Of a stretch of DNA of 64,000 bases, positions 25,946 to 34,214 are shown in pieces. Numbering within the stretch: position 1 is the first letter of the stretch; each line of letters starts with the position of its first letter. A program made the position numbers and the translations under genes. The notes under the pieces were generated by a model that made no database searches, was not told the DNA's origin, and saw only the letters and a program-made list of their open reading frames with translations. Where the stretch lies: NCBI GenBank assembly GCA_902826095.1, contig CADEDN010000014.1, positions 1 to 64,000 on the forward strand. Direction: 5' to 3'. This DNA is from an uncultured Alphaproteobacteria bacterium. GTDB lineage: Bacteria; Pseudomonadota; Alphaproteobacteria; Caulobacterales; Parvularculaceae.

Positions 25946-28429
25946 ATGGCTTTCAATCTGAGCTCGCTGAACGGCGCGAACGGTTTCGAGCTGCGCGGCG
26001 AATTCGCCGGCGGCGAGGCTGGCTGGTCGGTCTCTGGCGGCGGCGATTTCAATGGCGACGGTTTCGAGGATTTCCTGATCGGGGCGCCCTTGTCGAACAC
26101 CGGCAGCCCGCAGGACGGCGCTGTCTATCTGCTTTACGGGACATCAACGGGATTCGGCGCGACATTCGACCTTTCAACGCTCAACGCCGCGAACGGCTTT
26201 CGCCTGAACGGCGTCGCTGGCGCCAGCATGGCCGGGACAAGCGTCGACTTCGCCGGCGACATCAATAATGACGGCTTTTCCGACATCATCATCGGCGCGC
26301 CAGGCGCCAATCCGGGCGGCACAGGCTCCGGCGCCGCCTATGTGATTTTTGGCGGCACCGGCACTTACGGCCCCTCATTCGAACTTTCGTCCCTGAATGG
26401 GGCAACCGGATTCCGGATCGGCGGCGACGCAGCAGGCGATGAGTTGGGCGGCGCCGTGTCGAACGCCGGCGACATCAACGGCGACGGCGTCGACGATTTC
26501 GTCATCGGCGCGAAATATGCCGACGCCGCCGCCGTCGCCGACACTGGCAAAACCTACGTCATTTTCGGTTCGACCGGCGCGTTCGCCGCGACATTCCAGG
26601 CCTCGACGCTGAGCGGCGCGAACGGCTTTGTCATCAACGGCGGCGCCATCGGCGATCTCAGCGGTCATTCGGTTTCGTCGGCCGGCGACATCAATAATGA
26701 CGGCGTCGACGACCTTCTGATCGGCGCTTCCGGCGACGGCGGCGTCGGCGGCGCCTACGTGCTCTACGGAAAGACGACAGGCTTCGGGGCAAGCGTCGAA
26801 TTGTCCGCTATCAATGGAACGAACGGTTTCAAGATTGTCGGCGAAACAGCCGGAGACCAGACTGGCTATTCCGCGACATCGATCGGCGACATCAACGGCG
26901 ACGGGATCGACGACATCGCGATCGGCGCGATCGCCGCCGATCCGAGCGGCAAAAGCAGCGCCGGCAAGACCTATGTCGTCTTCGGCAAGAATGGCGGCTT
27001 CGGCGCGACGCTCAATCTGTCAAGCCTGAACGGAACAAACGGATTCATCGTCAGCGGCGCCGCGAACCAGGACGAACTTGGCATTTCGGTCGCGTCCGCC
27101 GGCGACATGAACGGCGACGGCTTCGCTGATCTCATCGTCGGCGCTTTCTTCGCCAATGCGAACGGCGTCGCCGACGCGGGACAAGCCTATGTCATCTTCG
27201 GCTCGAAATATGGGTTCGCGTCAAATATCGATCTTGCGGCGCTGAAGGGCTGGCAGGGCTTTGCGCTGAACGGGGTCGGCGCGAACGACCTCGCCGGCAT
27301 TTCGGTCGGCGCGACGGACCTCAACAATGACGGATTTTCGGACCTCCTCATCGGCGCGACGCAGACGGATCCCCCAAGCGCCAGCGGCGGCGGCTCGACC
27401 TATGTCGTCCTTGGCGGCGCGGCGCTCGGCGCGGGCGTTGCGACAAATGGCGACGACTTCATCGTCGGAACGGCGGCTGGCGACGTGCTCAGCGGCCTCA
27501 ATGGCGCCGATTTGATCCGCGGGCTCGGGACCGGCGATACGATGAATGGCGGCGCCGGCAACGACACGATTGAAGGCGGCGAAGGAAGCGACCGCGTCAT
27601 CGCTGGCCTCGGCGACGACCGGGTCGACGCCGGCAACGGTAATGACACCGTCGACGGCGGCGACGGCGCCGATTTCATGCTTGGTCTTGGCGGGCGCGAC
27701 AACATCCTTGGCGGCGCCGGAAACGACTCGATTGACGCCGGTGCGGGCGACGACACGGTCGACGGCGGCGCCAACCAGGACAAGATCTTCGGCGGCTCCG
27801 GAAATGACGTGATCACTGGATCGAACGACAAGGATACGATTTCGGGCGGCATCGGCTTTGACACCATCGACGGCGGCAAGGGCTTTGACTATCTGCTTGG
27901 CGGCGACGACGGCGATTCAGTCACGGGCGGCGCACTTTCGGATACGCTGCTCGGCGGTAATGGCAATGACACGCTGAGAGGCGGCACTGAAAACGACCGC
28001 ATCCTCGGCGAAAGCCAGCATGATCTGATTTTCGGCGATGACGGCGACGACCTCGTCTTTGGCGGCGGCGGCAATGACACGATCGACGGCGGCCTCGGCG
28101 CGGACAACATCCAGGGCGGATCGGGCGCGGACTCGATCACCGGCGGCGCCGGCAATGACACCCTTCGCGGCGACACTGAAAACGACACCTTCGTCTTCCA
28201 GCTGGGCGCCGGAACGGACACGATCGCGGACTTCTCGGCGGGCGCGGCGATCGGCGACGCGATCCGCCTCGTCGGCTTCGGAACCGCTTTTGACACGTTC
28301 AGCGAGGTTCTCGCCGCAGCCACGAACACCGGCGCCGACACCACCATCAATTTCGGCAATGGCGTCGTCATCGTGCTTCAAGGCGTTCAAGTCGCGCAAC
28401 TGAACGCGAACGACTTCGCCTTCGGGTAA
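25946..28429 (+). CDS. FG-GAP seven-repeat propeller with RTX repeats, predicted type I secreted
   Basis: This 827-aa protein begins with seven FG-GAP repeats (DxNxDGxxD calcium motifs such as GDFNGDGFEDFLIGAP, GDINNDGFSDIIIGAP). They cover residues ~10-490 and are enough for an integrin-alpha-like seven-bladed propeller. Residues ~500-760 are RTX nonapeptides (GGAGNDTIEGG type). The final ~65 residues (DFSAGAAIGD to ANDFAFG) form a T1SS signal nearly identical in layout to the serralysin tail at 1477. I start it at ATG 25946 with GGAG eight bases upstream. No signal peptide is present. It lies between glycan genes, suggesting a surface or matrix protein and possible target of the local glycan. 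Two hairpins follow its stop. Confidence 0.9.
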   Translation: MAFNLSSLNGANGFELRGEFAGGEAGWSVSGGGDFNGDGFEDFLIGAPLSNTGSPQDGAVYLLYGTSTGFGATFDLSTLNAANGFRLNGVAGASMAGTSVDFAGDINNDGFSDIIIGAPGANPGGTGSGAAYVIFGGTGTYGPSFELSSLNGATGFRIGGDAAGDELGGAVSNAGDINGDGVDDFVIGAKYADAAAVADTGKTYVIFGSTGAFAATFQASTLSGANGFVINGGAIGDLSGHSVSSAGDINNDGVDDLLIGASGDGGVGGAYVLYGKTTGFGASVELSAINGTNGFKIVGETAGDQTGYSATSIGDINGDGIDDIAIGAIAADPSGKSSAGKTYVVFGKNGGFGATLNLSSLNGTNGFIVSGAANQDELGISVASAGDMNGDGFADLIVGAFFANANGVADAGQAYVIFGSKYGFASNIDLAALKGWQGFALNGVGANDLAGISVGATDLNNDGFSDLLIGATQTDPPSASGGGSTYVVLGGAALGAGVATNGDDFIVGTAAGDVLSGLNGADLIRGLGTGDTMNGGAGNDTIEGGEGSDRVIAGLGDDRVDAGNGNDTVDGGDGADFMLGLGGRDNILGGAGNDSIDAGAGDDTVDGGANQDKIFGGSGNDVITGSNDKDTISGGIGFDTIDGGKGFDYLLGGDDGDSVTGGALSDTLLGGNGNDTLRGGTENDRILGESQHDLIFGDDGDDLVFGGGGNDTIDGGLGADNIQGGSGADSITGGAGNDTLRGDTENDTFVFQLGAGTDTIADFSAGAAIGDAIRLVGFGTAFDTFSEVLAAATNTGADTTINFGNGVVIVLQGVQVAQLNANDFAFG

Positions 28430-28437
28430 GGCGCAAA

Positions 28438-28460
28438 GGCGGAGCAAGCCTTGCTCCGCC
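28438..28460 (+). terminator. GC-rich hairpin after the FG-GAP/RTX gene
   Basis: The sequence ggcggagcaag / c / cttgctccgcc is an 11-bp inverted repeat beginning eight bases after the stop codon. It lacks a following T tract, so it is more likely a stabilising or pause hairpin acting together with the second hairpin 22 bases further on. Confidence 0.5.
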
Positions 28461-28482
28461 AATCCTCATCGGTTACGGCCAT

Positions 28483-28518
28483 AAGCGCCGGGCGGCATTC
28501 AGCCCCCGGCGCTTTTTT
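28483..28518 (+). terminator. Intrinsic terminator
   Basis: The stem aagcgccggg (28483-28492) pairs exactly with cccggcgctt (28505-28514) across a 12-base loop. It is followed by tttt, giving a T run of six with the end of the stem. It ends transcription of the FG-GAP/RTX gene just before the next glycosyltransferase (ATG 28533). Confidence 0.78.
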
Positions 28519-28532
28519 CTGCGCGGAAGACG

Positions 28533-29588
28533 ATGACGCCGACAATCGCGATCGCCGTGCCGATCGGCGCCTATCACCCGCTCTTGCGCGACTGTCTCGC
28601 GAGCCTTGCGGCGCAAACGCCCCGCCCTGTCATCTCGACGCTCGACGCTTCCCGCGATCCGCGCGCCGCAGCCGTCATCGATGAGTTTCAGCAATTGATC
28701 GCCTATCGGCGCGTCGGGCCCGACAGCGGACAAACGGCGGCGATTCTTGAAGGTTGGGAAAAGGCGCCCGGCGACATTCTCGGTTGGCTGAACGCTGATG
28801 ACGCGCTCTATCCGGGCGCCCTGTCGATCGTCGCCGCGAGATTTTCAGACCGACCAGACACGGACGTTTTCTACGGGCATAGCGTCATCATCAATGACGA
28901 TCACGAAATCGTCGGCTATCACTGGGCGGTTGAGCCGCCGAGCGATGCGATCCTTTCCGGCTGCATCATCTCGCAGCCTTCGTGTTTTTTTCGTCGCAGC
29001 GCCTATCAAGCGGCTGGCGGACTCGACGCATCGCTCCATTATACGATGGATTGGGATCTGTGGACCCGCCTCTGGACCAATCGCGCGCGATTCGAATTTG
29101 TCGATGAAGTCCTGTCGCGTGTCCTCTGGAGCCGGGAAGCAAAGACCGGCGGTTTTGGATCGCGGCGCCGCAAGGAGCTCAATCGCATCATCGACGCGAA
29201 CAATCCGCCGGCGCGACGCCTGAAGAGCCGCGTCGGCTTCGGGCTGCACCATGTTCTCGAATATGTCGCGCCGAGGGCGATCGCGAATGCGGCGCGCAGC
29301 GCAAGAAAGTCAACGGCGATTCACGGGCTTGGGCGCAGCGGCGAGATCATTGGCGAAGCGCAAGTGCCTCTCGTCCATTACCGACCGAACGACGAGGCCC
29401 GGTTGATGGTGACGCTTGATGTCGGCGGAGGATCGGTCACGGTTGAGGCGGCGGGCCGGCAAGCGGCGCTCGCACAGTCCGGCGCGGCCGATCTGACAGT
29501 TCCGATGAAGGCCGCGGAAGTCTTGAATGTGAGGTTTCGCGCCGTCGGCGACGGGCGGGCGCGCCTCAAATCGATCCGAATCGGATAG
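28533..29588 (+). CDS. Family 2 glycosyltransferase
   Basis: The 351-aa protein has a GT2 N-terminus (TIAIAVPIGAYHPLLRDCL). The acidic motif is GWLNADDALYPGALSIV (ADD near 88), and DASLHYTMDWDLWTRLW is the conserved acceptor-side region. The C-terminal ~90 residues (VHYRPNDEARLMVTLDVGGG) look like a small beta-sandwich, possibly carbohydrate-binding; I do not recognise the family. It starts 15 bases after a terminator, so it must have its own promoter in a very short space or be read through. The gmd-fcl pair follows at 104 bp. The donor could be GDP-fucose by context only. Confidence 0.87.
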   Translation: MTPTIAIAVPIGAYHPLLRDCLASLAAQTPRPVISTLDASRDPRAAAVIDEFQQLIAYRRVGPDSGQTAAILEGWEKAPGDILGWLNADDALYPGALSIVAARFSDRPDTDVFYGHSVIINDDHEIVGYHWAVEPPSDAILSGCIISQPSCFFRRSAYQAAGGLDASLHYTMDWDLWTRLWTNRARFEFVDEVLSRVLWSREAKTGGFGSRRRKELNRIIDANNPPARRLKSRVGFGLHHVLEYVAPRAIANAARSARKSTAIHGLGRSGEIIGEAQVPLVHYRPNDEARLMVTLDVGGGSVTVEAAGRQAALAQSGAADLTVPMKAAEVLNVRFRAVGDGRARLKSIRIG

Positions 29589-29692
29589 CGCGGCTCGGCG
29601 GACATTGAATTGAGCCGCGGCTTGTTTAGGAAGGCCGAAGGGCGGACGAAGGGTCTCATGCGAAATCGGGTCGCCGCCGAACAGGGATCAAT

Positions 29693-30745
29693 ATGTCGAA
29701 AGTTGCGTTGATCACCGGCGTCACCGGACAGGACGGCAGTTATCTCGCGAGACTGCTGCTCGACAAGGGCTATATCGTCCATGGCGTCAAACGCCGGTCG
29801 TCGTCTTTCAACACCGGGCGTATCGACGACATCTACACGGATTTCCATGAGCCGGACACAAGGCTCTTCCTGCATTATGGCGATTTGACCGATTCAACGA
29901 ATGTGATCCGCCTTGTGCAGGAGACGCAGCCGGACGAAATCTACAATCTCGGCGCGCAATCGCATGTGCAAGTGAGCTTTGAAACGCCGGAATATACGGC
30001 GAATTCCGACGCGATGGGCGCGCTCCGCCTGCTTGAGGCGATCCGGATTCTCGGACTCGAGCGCAAATCACGCTTCTACCAGGCGTCGACTTCCGAACTT
30101 TACGGCAAAGCGCGCGAGGTTCCCCAAACCGAAGACACGCCCTTCTATCCGCGAAGCCCTTATGCGGCGGCGAAACTTTACGCCTACTGGATCACGATCA
30201 ACTATCGCGAAGCTTACGGCATTCACGCGTCGAACGGCATTTTGTTCAACCATGAGAGTCCGGTGCGCGGCGAGACCTTCGTCACGCGCAAGATTTCGCG
30301 CGCCGTCGCGCGCATTGTCCGCGGCAAGCAGAAGGAGCTCTTTCTCGGCAATCTCGAAGCGAGGCGCGACTGGGGGCATGCGAGAGACTTTGTCGAGGGC
30401 ATGTGGCTGATGCTGCAGCAAAAGGAACCGGATGACTTTGTCCTCGGCACTGGCGAGTGTCATTCGGTGCGCGATTTCGTCGAGCGGGCGTTCGCCGTCG
30501 CCGGCGTCGCCATCGAGTGGAAAGGTCGCGGCAAGGACGAGATCGGTTGCGATCAGAAAACCGGCGCGACTTTCGTGCGGATCGACCCCCGCTATTTCCG
30601 GCCGACCGAAGTCGACATCCTGCAAGCCGATTCGTCAAAAGCGCGCCGCGTTCTTGGCTGGTCGCATAAGACGCCGTTTCTCGGCCTGGTCGAGGAAATG
30701 GTGCGCGCCGATCTCGCCGAGATCGACAATGGGGCGCCGCGCTGA
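29693..30745 (+). CDS. gmd: GDP-mannose 4,6-dehydratase
   Basis: The 350-aa enzyme converts GDP-D-mannose to GDP-4-keto-6-deoxy-D-mannose with NADP. It has the Rossmann motif [18 protein letters not shown] at the N-terminus, [15 protein letters not shown], and [15 protein letters not shown]. The catalytic segment is [10 protein letters not shown] followed by [14 protein letters not shown] (Tyr-x-x-x-Lys). The later [16 protein letters not shown] is diagnostic of Gmd. AGGGA stands upstream of the ATG. It shares one base with the fcl start (TGATG), so the two enzymes are coupled. The product can go to GDP-L-fucose by Fcl, or to GDP-rhamnose or perosamine if other enzymes exist. Confidence 0.97.
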   Translation: MSKVALITGVTGQDGSYLARLLLDKGYIVHGVKRRSSSFNTGRIDDIYTDFHEPDTRLFLHYGDLTDSTNVIRLVQETQPDEIYNLGAQSHVQVSFETPEYTANSDAMGALRLLEAIRILGLERKSRFYQASTSELYGKAREVPQTEDTPFYPRSPYAAAKLYAYWITINYREAYGIHASNGILFNHESPVRGETFVTRKISRAVARIVRGKQKELFLGNLEARRDWGHARDFVEGMWLMLQQKEPDDFVLGTGECHSVRDFVERAFAVAGVAIEWKGRGKDEIGCDQKTGATFVRIDPRYFRPTEVDILQADSSKARRVLGWSHKTPFLGLVEEMVRADLAEIDNGAPR

Positions 30746-31695
30746 TGGCGGCGGGCGGCGAATACGACCTTGCCGGCAAGCGCGTTTTCGTCGCCGGCCA
30801 TCGCGGCATGGTCGGATCGGCGCTGGTTCGGCGCCTTCAATCGGAGCGATGCGCCGGGATCTTGACGGTCGGCAGGGACGAACTCGATCTGCGCGACCAG
30901 GCGGGGGCGCGCCAATGGCTGCTCGCGAACAAGCCCGAGGCGGTGTTCGTCCCGGCGGCGAAGGTCGGGGGCATCCATGCGAATGCGACCTACCCGGCGG
31001 AATTCCTGTTTGACAATCTGATGATCGCGGCGAACGTCATCCACGCCTCCTATGAGGCCGGCGTCGAAAAGCTGTTGTTCCTCGGTTCTTCCTGCGTTTA
31101 TCCGCGGCTCGCGCGCCAGCCGATCGCTGAGGACGCCTTGCTGACAGGCGCGCTCGAGCCGACCAATGAGTGGTACGCCGTCGCCAAGATCGCCGGCCTC
31201 AAACTGTGCGAAGCGTACCGGCGCCAATATGGGTGCGACTTCATCGCCGCCATGCCGACCAATCTCTACGGGCCGGGCGACAATTTCCACCCCGAAAACA
31301 GCCACGTCATTCCCGGCATGATGCAGCGCGCGCACAAAACCAAACTCGCCGGCGGGCGGGATTTCGAGATCTGGGGCGCCGGCGCCGTTTATCGCGAGTT
31401 CCTGCATGTTGACGATTGCGCCGACGCGCTCGTGCACATCATGAAGAAATATTCCGATCCGCGCCTCATCAATGTGGGAACCGGAACGGACATCACAATC
31501 GAATCGCTCGCCCGCATGATCATGCAGATTGTCGGCCTCCCCGGCGCGCTGAAGAAGGATTTAAGCAGGCCCGACGGAACGCCGCGCAAGTTGCTGAATG
31601 TCGATCGCCTGAATGCGCTCGGCTGGAGGCCAAGAATTCCGCTCGGCGACGGCTTGACGTCGACCTATGAATGGTACGTCGCGAATGTCGCGTGA
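30745..31695 (+). CDS. fcl: GDP-L-fucose synthase
   Basis: The 316-aa bifunctional epimerase/reductase converts GDP-4-keto-6-deoxy-mannose to GDP-L-fucose. It has FVAGHRGMVGSALVRRL (NADP site), GSSCVYPRLARQPIAE (catalytic Ser/Cys region), EWYAVAKIAGLKLCEAYR (Tyr-x-x-x-Lys) and PTNLYGPGDNFHPENSHVI, all typical of Fcl/WcaG. It is translationally coupled to gmd. It ends directly against the stop of the convergent glycosyltransferase gene. The pair shows that the cell can make GDP-L-fucose (or colitose-type precursors) for the glycan locus. Confidence 0.97.
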   Translation: MAAGGEYDLAGKRVFVAGHRGMVGSALVRRLQSERCAGILTVGRDELDLRDQAGARQWLLANKPEAVFVPAAKVGGIHANATYPAEFLFDNLMIAANVIHASYEAGVEKLLFLGSSCVYPRLARQPIAEDALLTGALEPTNEWYAVAKIAGLKLCEAYRRQYGCDFIAAMPTNLYGPGDNFHPENSHVIPGMMQRAHKTKLAGGRDFEIWGAGAVYREFLHVDDCADALVHIMKKYSDPRLINVGTGTDITIESLARMIMQIVGLPGALKKDLSRPDGTPRKLLNVDRLNALGWRPRIPLGDGLTSTYEWYVANVA

Positions 31696-32682
31696 TCATG
31701 CGTCGATCGGTCGGATGTCGGGCGCGCGCGCGGCGAGTTTGGCGGGCGACCAGGTCATGGCGCGGGCGAGCGCCGCCGTCGACAGACGCCTTCCCTTTTG
31801 AATCTCTCCTCGCGCGGCGCTCAGCCGGTGCGCGCCGAAATATCCGTGCGAAAGCGCTTTCAAATAGGACGCCGCATATCCGCCCGCGCATGAGCGCGCG
31901 AACAAGGCGACGTCAGCGACAAGGCGCGCCGGCAGCCCGGTCCAGAAAAGGATCGCCGGCAAATTCTTGTAGGCGAGCCAGATCCGGTTCCGGTGTCCGT
32001 GATAGACGGTGAAAGCGCTGTGGCGTCCGGCGACGCCGGAGCCTTCATGGAGAACGCGCGCGTCGCGGACCTGCACCGCGCGTCCGCCGGCGAGGCGAAG
32101 GCGAAAGCCGAGATCGACATCTTCGCCGTAACAAAAGAACCGCTCGTCGAAGCCGCCGAGTTTTTCAAACGCGGATCTCCGATACATCGCCGCGGCCGCG
32201 CAAGGCGAAAAACATTCGCCTTCCGGCGGCAGCCGATCGACCGGCCAGCCGAACGCGCCGCGATAGGCGATCCCGGCGGCGTGATAGACGTCGCCGGCGC
32301 CGTCGATGATCGAGGGATCGGCGGCGTTAAGCTGCGTTGAGCCGAAAGCGTCCGCCCACGGATAACGCCCCGCCGCCGCGACGAGCTGCTCCAGCCAGTC
32401 GGGGTCGGCGTAGGCGTCGGGATTGAGAAAGACGAGGAAGTCGCCGGCCGCCCTTTTCGCGGCGCGGTTGTTCGCCGCGGCGAAGCCGAGATTGGCGCCG
32501 GCGCGGTCGATATCGGCGCCCGCTCCGGCTGTCAGCGCCGATTCCGCCGATCCGTCGGACGACCCGTTGTCGACGATCAGCGTTTCAAAGTCCTTGAAGG
32601 TCTGGCGCGACAGATGGACAAGGCAGCGCGCCAGCCGCCCGCCCGAATTGTAGTTGACGATGATGACGGAAAGACGCGGCAA
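31696..32682 (-). CDS. Family 2 glycosyltransferase (rhamnosyltransferase-like)
   Basis: The 328-aa protein begins LSVIIVNYNSGGRLARCL and has DFETLIVDNGSSDGSAE, then GANLGFAAANNRAA. FLVFLNPDAY supplies the DxD-equivalent (NPD), and GGFDERFFCYGEDVDLGFRL is the ED motif of the dTDP-rhamnosyltransferase-like subgroup. The C-terminal ~60 residues are amphipathic helices probably lying on the membrane. It is monocistronic, convergent with fcl (stop codons adjacent) and divergent from the aminotransferase gene. Its donor is unknown; rhamnose genes are not in the window. Confidence 0.9.
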   Translation of the reverse strand: MPRLSVIIVNYNSGGRLARCLVHLSRQTFKDFETLIVDNGSSDGSAESALTAGAGADIDRAGANLGFAAANNRAAKRAAGDFLVFLNPDAYADPDWLEQLVAAAGRYPWADAFGSTQLNAADPSIIDGAGDVYHAAGIAYRGAFGWPVDRLPPEGECFSPCAAAAMYRRSAFEKLGGFDERFFCYGEDVDLGFRLRLAGGRAVQVRDARVLHEGSGVAGRHSAFTVYHGHRNRIWLAYKNLPAILFWTGLPARLVADVALFARSCAGGYAASYLKALSHGYFGAHRLSAARGEIQKGRRLSTAALARAMTWSPAKLAARAPDIRPIDA

Positions 32683-32813
32683 GCTGGCCCTCGCTGAACC
32701 GCCCTAGCTGGCGCCGATCCCCTGTCCGGCGCAAGCCGCCGCAAGGGGACAGTTGCGGACGGCGCCTGGAATGTCGATAAGGGCGCAAAACCCCAACGCT
32801 TCCGGTGACAATC

Positions 32814-34199
32814 ATGACCACTCGGCCAATGGGCAGACAGCCCGTCAATTCGGACGCCGCCCGCGACATCGCCTATCACGTCCATGCGCAGACCAATCTC
32901 GATGCGCATCAAAAGACCGGCCCGTTCATCATTACGCGGGGCGACGGCGCCGGCGTCATCGACGATCAGGGAAAGCGCTACATTGACGCGATGGCGGGGC
33001 TTTGGTCGGCCTCGCTCGGCTTTTCCGAAAAGCGCCTCGCCGAGGCCGCCTACAGGCAGATGCTGGAGCTCCCCTATTCATCGACCTTCGCCGGGCGGTC
33101 CTGCCCGGTGCTGATCGACCTCGCCGAGCGACTGATCGCGATCGCGCCGAAAAGCGTGACGCGCGCGCTGTTTTGCAATTCGGGGTCTGAAGCGGTCGAC
33201 ACGGCGATGAAGCTCGTCTGGTATTTCCAGAACGCGCTGGGCCGCCCCGAGAAAAAGAAGATCATCGCGCGCGAGAAGGCCTATCACGGATCGACGATCG
33301 CGTCGGCGAGCCTCACCGGCCTTGAACGCATGCAGCGCGAGTTCGACCTTCCGATCGCGCGCGTCGTCAGGGCGCCCTGCCCGCATTACTGGAAATTCGG
33401 CCGCGCGGGCGAAAGTGAAGACGCTTTCTCCGAGCGCATGGCGAAAGAGCTTGAAGACATCATCGTTCGCGAGGGGCCGGAAACCGTCGGCGGATTTTTC
33501 GCCGAGCCCTTGCAAGGGGCCGGCGGGGTCATTCCGCCGCCGAAGGGTTACTTCAGGCGCGTTGAGGCGCTCTGCAGGAAATACGACATTCTCTTCATCG
33601 CGGATGAAGTGATCTGCGGCTTCGCGCGCACCGGCGAGATGTGGGGGTCGGACACCTACGACCTCGCGCCCGACATGATGACCTGCGCCAAGGCGCTGTC
33701 GGCGTCCTACATTCCAATCGCCGCGCTGATGATCAGCGATCGCGTTTTCGAGGCGATGGTCGAACAGAGCCGCAAGATCACGCTGTTCGGCCACGGCTTC
33801 ACCTATTCCGGCCATCCCGTCGCGGCGGCCGTCGCCGTCGAAACGCTGAAAATCTATGAAGAGCGCGACATCGTCGGCATGGCGAAAGCCGCCGCGCCCG
33901 CGCTCCAGAGCGGCCTTCGCGCCTATGCGGATCACCCGCTTGTCGGCGAGGTTCGCGGCGTCGGCATGATTGCCGGCGTTGAATTGTCCGCTGACCGGAC
34001 GGCGAAAAAACTTTTTGATCCGTCGCAAGGCGCCGGCGCGATCGTGCAGGAGGAGATGAAGGCGCGCGGCGTCCTCGTGCGCGCGCTCGGCGACGTCATC
34101 GCTTTTTGCCCGCCGCTGATCATTTCCGACGCGGAGATCAAGTCCGTGACCGCGCGCTTCGGCGAAGCGCTCGACGCCGCGGCGGCAAGGCTGCTTTAG
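32814..34199 (+). CDS. Class III (omega) aminotransferase
   Basis: The 461-aa PLP enzyme belongs to the beta-alanine/pyruvate and omega-amino acid transaminase group. Seen are YIDAMAGLWSASLGFSE, FCNSGSEAVDTAMKLVWYF (phosphate-binding), AYHGSTIASASLTG, FIADEVICGFARTGEMWGS (cofactor Asp), CAKALSASYIPIAALM (Schiff-base Lys) and FGHGFTYSGHPVAAAVA. I chose ATG 32814 over a GTG at 32805. The gene is followed 15 bases later by the TPR-sulfotransferase gene, so they may be cotranscribed. The sequence does not fix the amine donor; taurine, polyamines or omega-amino acids are options. Confidence 0.93.
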   Translation: MTTRPMGRQPVNSDAARDIAYHVHAQTNLDAHQKTGPFIITRGDGAGVIDDQGKRYIDAMAGLWSASLGFSEKRLAEAAYRQMLELPYSSTFAGRSCPVLIDLAERLIAIAPKSVTRALFCNSGSEAVDTAMKLVWYFQNALGRPEKKKIIAREKAYHGSTIASASLTGLERMQREFDLPIARVVRAPCPHYWKFGRAGESEDAFSERMAKELEDIIVREGPETVGGFFAEPLQGAGGVIPPPKGYFRRVEALCRKYDILFIADEVICGFARTGEMWGSDTYDLAPDMMTCAKALSASYIPIAALMISDRVFEAMVEQSRKITLFGHGFTYSGHPVAAAVAVETLKIYEERDIVGMAKAAAPALQSGLRAYADHPLVGEVRGVGMIAGVELSADRTAKKLFDPSQGAGAIVQEEMKARGVLVRALGDVIAFCPPLIISDAEIKSVTARFGEALDAAAARLL

Positions 34200-34214
34200 A
34201 GGCGACAAGGCGAC

